Of a stretch of 64,000 nt of DNA, positions 62,065 to 64,000 are shown piece after piece; the first letter of the stretch is position 1; the number at the start of each line of letters is the position of its first letter. Below the pieces are notes generated by a model. It was not told where the DNA came from, did no database searches, and worked only from the letters and a program-made list of their open reading frames with translations. Source of the stretch: Paenibacillus macquariensis. GTDB taxonomy: Bacteria > Bacillota > Bacilli > Paenibacillales > Paenibacillaceae. Position numbers and translations under genes: made by a program. The stretch covers positions 91,288 to 155,287 of the forward strand of contig NZ_FTNK01000015.1 of the NCBI RefSeq assembly GCF_900156375.1, read 5' to 3'.

Positions 62065-62141
62065 TGGTGCGCCCTAAGAGATTCGAACTCCTGGCCTTTT
62101 GATTCGTAGTCAAACGCTCTATCCAGCTGAGCTAAGGGCGC
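62065..62141 (-). tRNA. tRNA-Arg (ACG)
   Basis: Acceptor GCGCCCT/AGGGCGC with encoded CCA; anticodon ACG in TTTGACTACGAATCAAA. Confidence 0.95.
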
Positions 62142-62159
62142 AAATACATGAAGAAAAAA

Positions 62160-62234
62160 TGGAGCGGACGACGGGAATCGAACCCGCGACCCTCGCCTTG
62201 GCAAGGCGATGCTCTACCGCTGAGCCACGTCCGC
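62160..62234 (-). tRNA. tRNA-Gly (GCC)
   Basis: Acceptor GCGGACG/CGTCCGC with encoded CCA; anticodon GCC in CGCCTTGCCAAGGCG. Confidence 0.95.
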
Positions 62235-62241
62235 AAACATA

Positions 62242-62326
62242 TGGTGCGCGTGGAGGGACTTGAACCCCCACGTCGTGAAACGCTAGATCCTAAGTCTAGT
62301 GCGTCTGCCAATTCCGCCACACGCGC
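62242..62326 (-). tRNA. tRNA-Leu (TAG)
   Basis: Class II tRNA; acceptor GCGCGTG/CACGCGC, encoded CCA; anticodon TAG in CTAGACTTAGGATCTAG. Confidence 0.95.
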
Positions 62327-62341
62327 ACACTGATAAAGAAA

Positions 62342-62417
62342 TGGTGAGTCATGAAGGATTCGAACCTTCGACACCCTGATTAAAAGTCAGGTGCTCTACC
62401 GACTGAGCTAATGACTC
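62342..62417 (-). tRNA. tRNA-Lys (TTT)
   Basis: Acceptor GAGTCAT/ATGACTC, encoded CCA; anticodon TTT in CTGACTTTTAATCAG. Confidence 0.95.
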
Positions 62418-62424
62418 ATATAAA

Positions 62425-62498
62425 TGGCTGGGGATATAGGATTTGAACCTATGGTGACGGAGTCAGAGTCCGTTGCCTTACCGCTTGGCTAATCCCCA
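62425..62498 (-). tRNA. tRNA-Gln (CTG)
   Basis: Acceptor TGGGGAT/ATCCCCA, discriminator G, encoded CCA. Anticodon stem ACGGA/TCCGT with loop CTCTGAC, hence CTG rather than the TTG more usual in Bacillus clusters. Confidence 0.92.
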
Positions 62499-62527
62499 AA
62501 ACGGTTTCTCTTCTCTTGAGTTAAATA

Positions 62528-62603
<76 letters not shown>

Positions 62604-62635
62604 GCATCCATACAACTTTCACAAACTTTTCAAGG

Positions 62636-62708
<73 letters not shown>

Positions 62709-62710
62709 AT

Positions 62711-62789
<79 letters not shown>

Positions 62790-62818
62790 TCATTAATAAG
62801 CATATTGAATTATAAAAA

Positions 62819-62894
62819 TGGTGGAGGCTGAGGGGATCGAACCCCCGACCCTCTGCTTGTAAGGCAGATGCTCTCCCAGCTGAGCTAAGCCTCC
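62819..62894 (-). tRNA. tRNA-Val (TAC)
   Basis: Acceptor GGAGGCT/AGCCTCC, encoded CCA; anticodon TAC in CTGCCTTACAAGCAG. Confidence 0.95.
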
Positions 62895-62922
62895 GAATCT
62901 AGCATAACAATTATATTAAAAA

Positions 62923-62997
62923 TGGTGACCCGTAGGGGAATCGAACCCCTGTTACCTCCGTGAAAGGGAGGTGTCTTAACCGCTTGACCAACGGGCC
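62923..62997 (-). tRNA. tRNA-Glu (TTC)
   Basis: Acceptor GGCCCGT/ACGGGTC, encoded CCA; anticodon TTC in CCTCCCTTTCACGGAGG. Confidence 0.95.
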
Positions 62998-63001
62998 TTA
63001 A

Positions 63002-63077
63002 TGGCTCCCCGAACAGGGCTCGAACCTGTGACAACTCGATTAACAGTCGAGTGCTCTACCAACTGAGCTATCAGGGA
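63002..63077 (-). tRNA. tRNA-Asn (GTT)
   Basis: Acceptor TCCCTGA/TCGGGGA (one G-U), discriminator G, encoded CCA; anticodon GTT in CTCGACTGTTAATCGAG. Confidence 0.95.
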
Positions 63078-63080
63078 ATA

Positions 63081-63156
63081 TGGTGGAGCCTAGCGGGATC
63101 GAACCGCTGACCTCCTGCGTGCAAGGCAGGCGCTCTCCCAGCTGAGCTAAGGCCCC
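63081..63156 (-). tRNA. tRNA-Ala (TGC)
   Basis: Acceptor GGGGCCT/AGGCTCC (one G-U), encoded CCA; anticodon TGC in CCTGCCTTGCACGCAGG. Confidence 0.95.
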
Positions 63157-63188
63157 ATAATGGGATAATTGGGATATATGAAATTACA

Positions 63189-63265
63189 TGGTGGGCCCTG
63201 GTGGACTCGAACCACCGACCTCTCCCTTATCAGAGGAACGCTCTAACCAACTGAGCTAAGGGCCC
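63189..63265 (-). tRNA. tRNA-Ile (GAT)
   Basis: Acceptor GGGCCCT/AGGGCCC, encoded CCA; anticodon GAT in TTCCTCTGATAAGGGA. First tRNA of the cluster, 28 bases after a hairpin following the 5S genes. Confidence 0.95.
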
Positions 63266-63292
63266 TAATCTGTACACCTATATAATCTAGGC

Positions 63293-63317
63293 AAAAAAAA
63301 ACCACATGATTAGTGGT
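63293..63317 (-). terminator. Terminator-like hairpin between 5S rRNA and the tRNA cluster
   Basis: On the minus strand ACCAC-TAATCAT-GTGGT followed by nine or more T. If efficient, the tRNA cluster would need its own promoter; TATATA-type sequence in the 28-base gap is only a weak candidate. Confidence 0.65.
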
Positions 63318-63321
63318 ATTC

Positions 63322-63439
63322 TGCTTGGCGACGTCCTACTCTCCCAGGACCCTGCGGTCCAAGTACCATCGGCGCTGGAGGGCTTAACGGTCGTGTTCGG
63401 GATGGGTACGTGTGGAACCCCTCCGCTATCGCCACCAAA
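63322..63439 (-). rRNA. rrf: 5S ribosomal RNA, copy 2 (distal)
   Basis: 118 bases that read, on the minus strand, the Bacillales 5S sequence from TTTGGTGGCGATAGCGGAGG to GACGTCGCCAAGCA. Identical in register to the second copy 201 bases upstream. Confidence 0.95.
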
Positions 63440-63522
63440 CGGTGTTCAGCTTTATGTTGTATTCAAGATTTGATAATTATGAAAAGATTCACCATTGATC
63501 GAAATCAACGGTATTTCTTGAC

Positions 63523-63640
63523 TGCTTGGCGACGTCCTACTCTCCCAGGACCCTGCGGTCCAAGTACCATCGGCGCTGGAGGGCTTAACGGTCGTGTTCG
63601 GGATGGGTACGTGTGGAACCCCTCCGCTATCGCCACCAAA
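63523..63640 (-). rRNA. rrf: 5S ribosomal RNA, copy 1 (proximal to 23S)
   Basis: Same 118-base sequence as the other copy. The 83-base spacer between the two copies (63440-63522) shows no tRNA or hairpin of note. The spacer to 23S (63641-63812) contains ordinary AT-rich processing sequence. Confidence 0.95.
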
Positions 63641-63812
63641 CAGGATCTTTGTGCTGCTTGTCTACTTTGTTAATACCACAACAAAATATACATCCCTATA
63701 AAGGGTTTGCAACATAAAATCAGTACAAGGTTTAATCCTTGAAAACTAGATACGAATGAATTTGCAGTTCGAAACTTGCATTTGCTCCTAAAGCCTAAAC
63801 TCCAGAATATTA

Positions 63813-64000
63813 GGATAAGCCCTCGACCGATTAGTATTGGTCAGCTCCATGCATTGCTGCACTTCCACCTCCAACCTATCTACCTCGTCGTCTTCAAGGG
63901 GTCTTACTAATTGGGAAATCTCATCTTGAGGGGGGCTTCACGCTTAGATGCTTTCAGCGCTTATCCCGTCCGCACGTAGCTACCCAGCTATGCTCCTGGC
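63813..64000 (-). rRNA. rrl: 23S ribosomal RNA, 3' end (partial)
   Basis: The minus strand reads the conserved 23S 3' region, including GGTAGCTACGTGCGGACGGG, AGCGCTGAAAGCATCTAAGC and ACTAATCGGTCGAGGGCTTA, and then ends near 63813. The exact 3' end is estimated. The gene continues beyond the window. Confidence 0.93.

Noticed and set aside
63410..63673. 87-codon plus-strand ORF across the 5S genes
   Set aside because: It lies antisense to both 5S rRNA copies and the repeat explains its internal duplication.

Overview
The window looks like a chromosomal stretch of a Gram-positive, spore-forming Paenibacillus-type bacterium. Supporting signs are strong Shine-Dalgarno sites (AGGAGG type), a three-repeat SLH surface anchor, a Spo0E-like protein, a YheC/D-type ATP-grasp protein, a YmaF-family protein, a yclNOPQ-type siderophore operon and a Bacillus-type cydABCD operon. 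These are inferences from protein families; no database search was possible. I saw no prophage, insertion sequence or CRISPR array.

Layout. 1-7.2 kb: the truncated start of an AraC-type regulator, a giant secreted SLH protein that joins a metallophosphoesterase to a GH8 glycosidase, and a run of small membrane or secreted proteins. 7.2-11.4 kb: RidA and DinB-like genes divergent from a MocR regulator, an S66 carboxypeptidase and a YmaF protein. 11.6-15.8 kb: a His-rich unknown protein and a heterodimeric ABC exporter behind a strong palindromic operator. 15.8-19.4 kb: a membrane-anchored hydrolase, fumarase and a GNAT protein. 19.7-25.6 kb: cydABCD (cytochrome bd), with two CRP/FNR-type boxes upstream, next to a divergent chemoreceptor. 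27.7-33.6 kb: a zinc-ribbon protein, an ABC-2 pair whose ATPase carries an in-frame TGA, and spore-coat-like genes. 33.6-37.5 kb: a Fur-boxed petrobactin-type uptake operon. 37.6-41 kb: a class B PBP, an NlpC/P60 lipoprotein and a DUF4023-like peptide.

41-43 kb holds the most interesting locus: a Spo0E-like gene and a helix-turn-helix/TPR-like regulator whose 3' end overlaps a 40-codon secreted pro-peptide. It has the architecture of RRNPP (AimR/AloR-like) peptide quorum sensing.

43.2-54.7 kb is a long co-directional sulfur-amino-acid salvage region. It holds a cystine-type ABC importer, two flavin monooxygenases, a glutaredoxin, an M20 deacetylase, an FAD amine oxidase and a LysR regulator, and resembles the B. 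subtilis ytmI-ytnM region. An alanine symporter lies inside it and alanine dehydrogenase follows. Unusual hairpin-rich repeats lie in the leaders of two of its genes. 56-61.5 kb: a UbiA prenyltransferase, a glycosyltransferase, a TVP38 protein, LipL, a YolD-like protein and CysK.

61.8-64 kb is the end of an rRNA operon read on the minus strand: the 23S 3' end, two tandem 5S genes, then sixteen tRNA genes.
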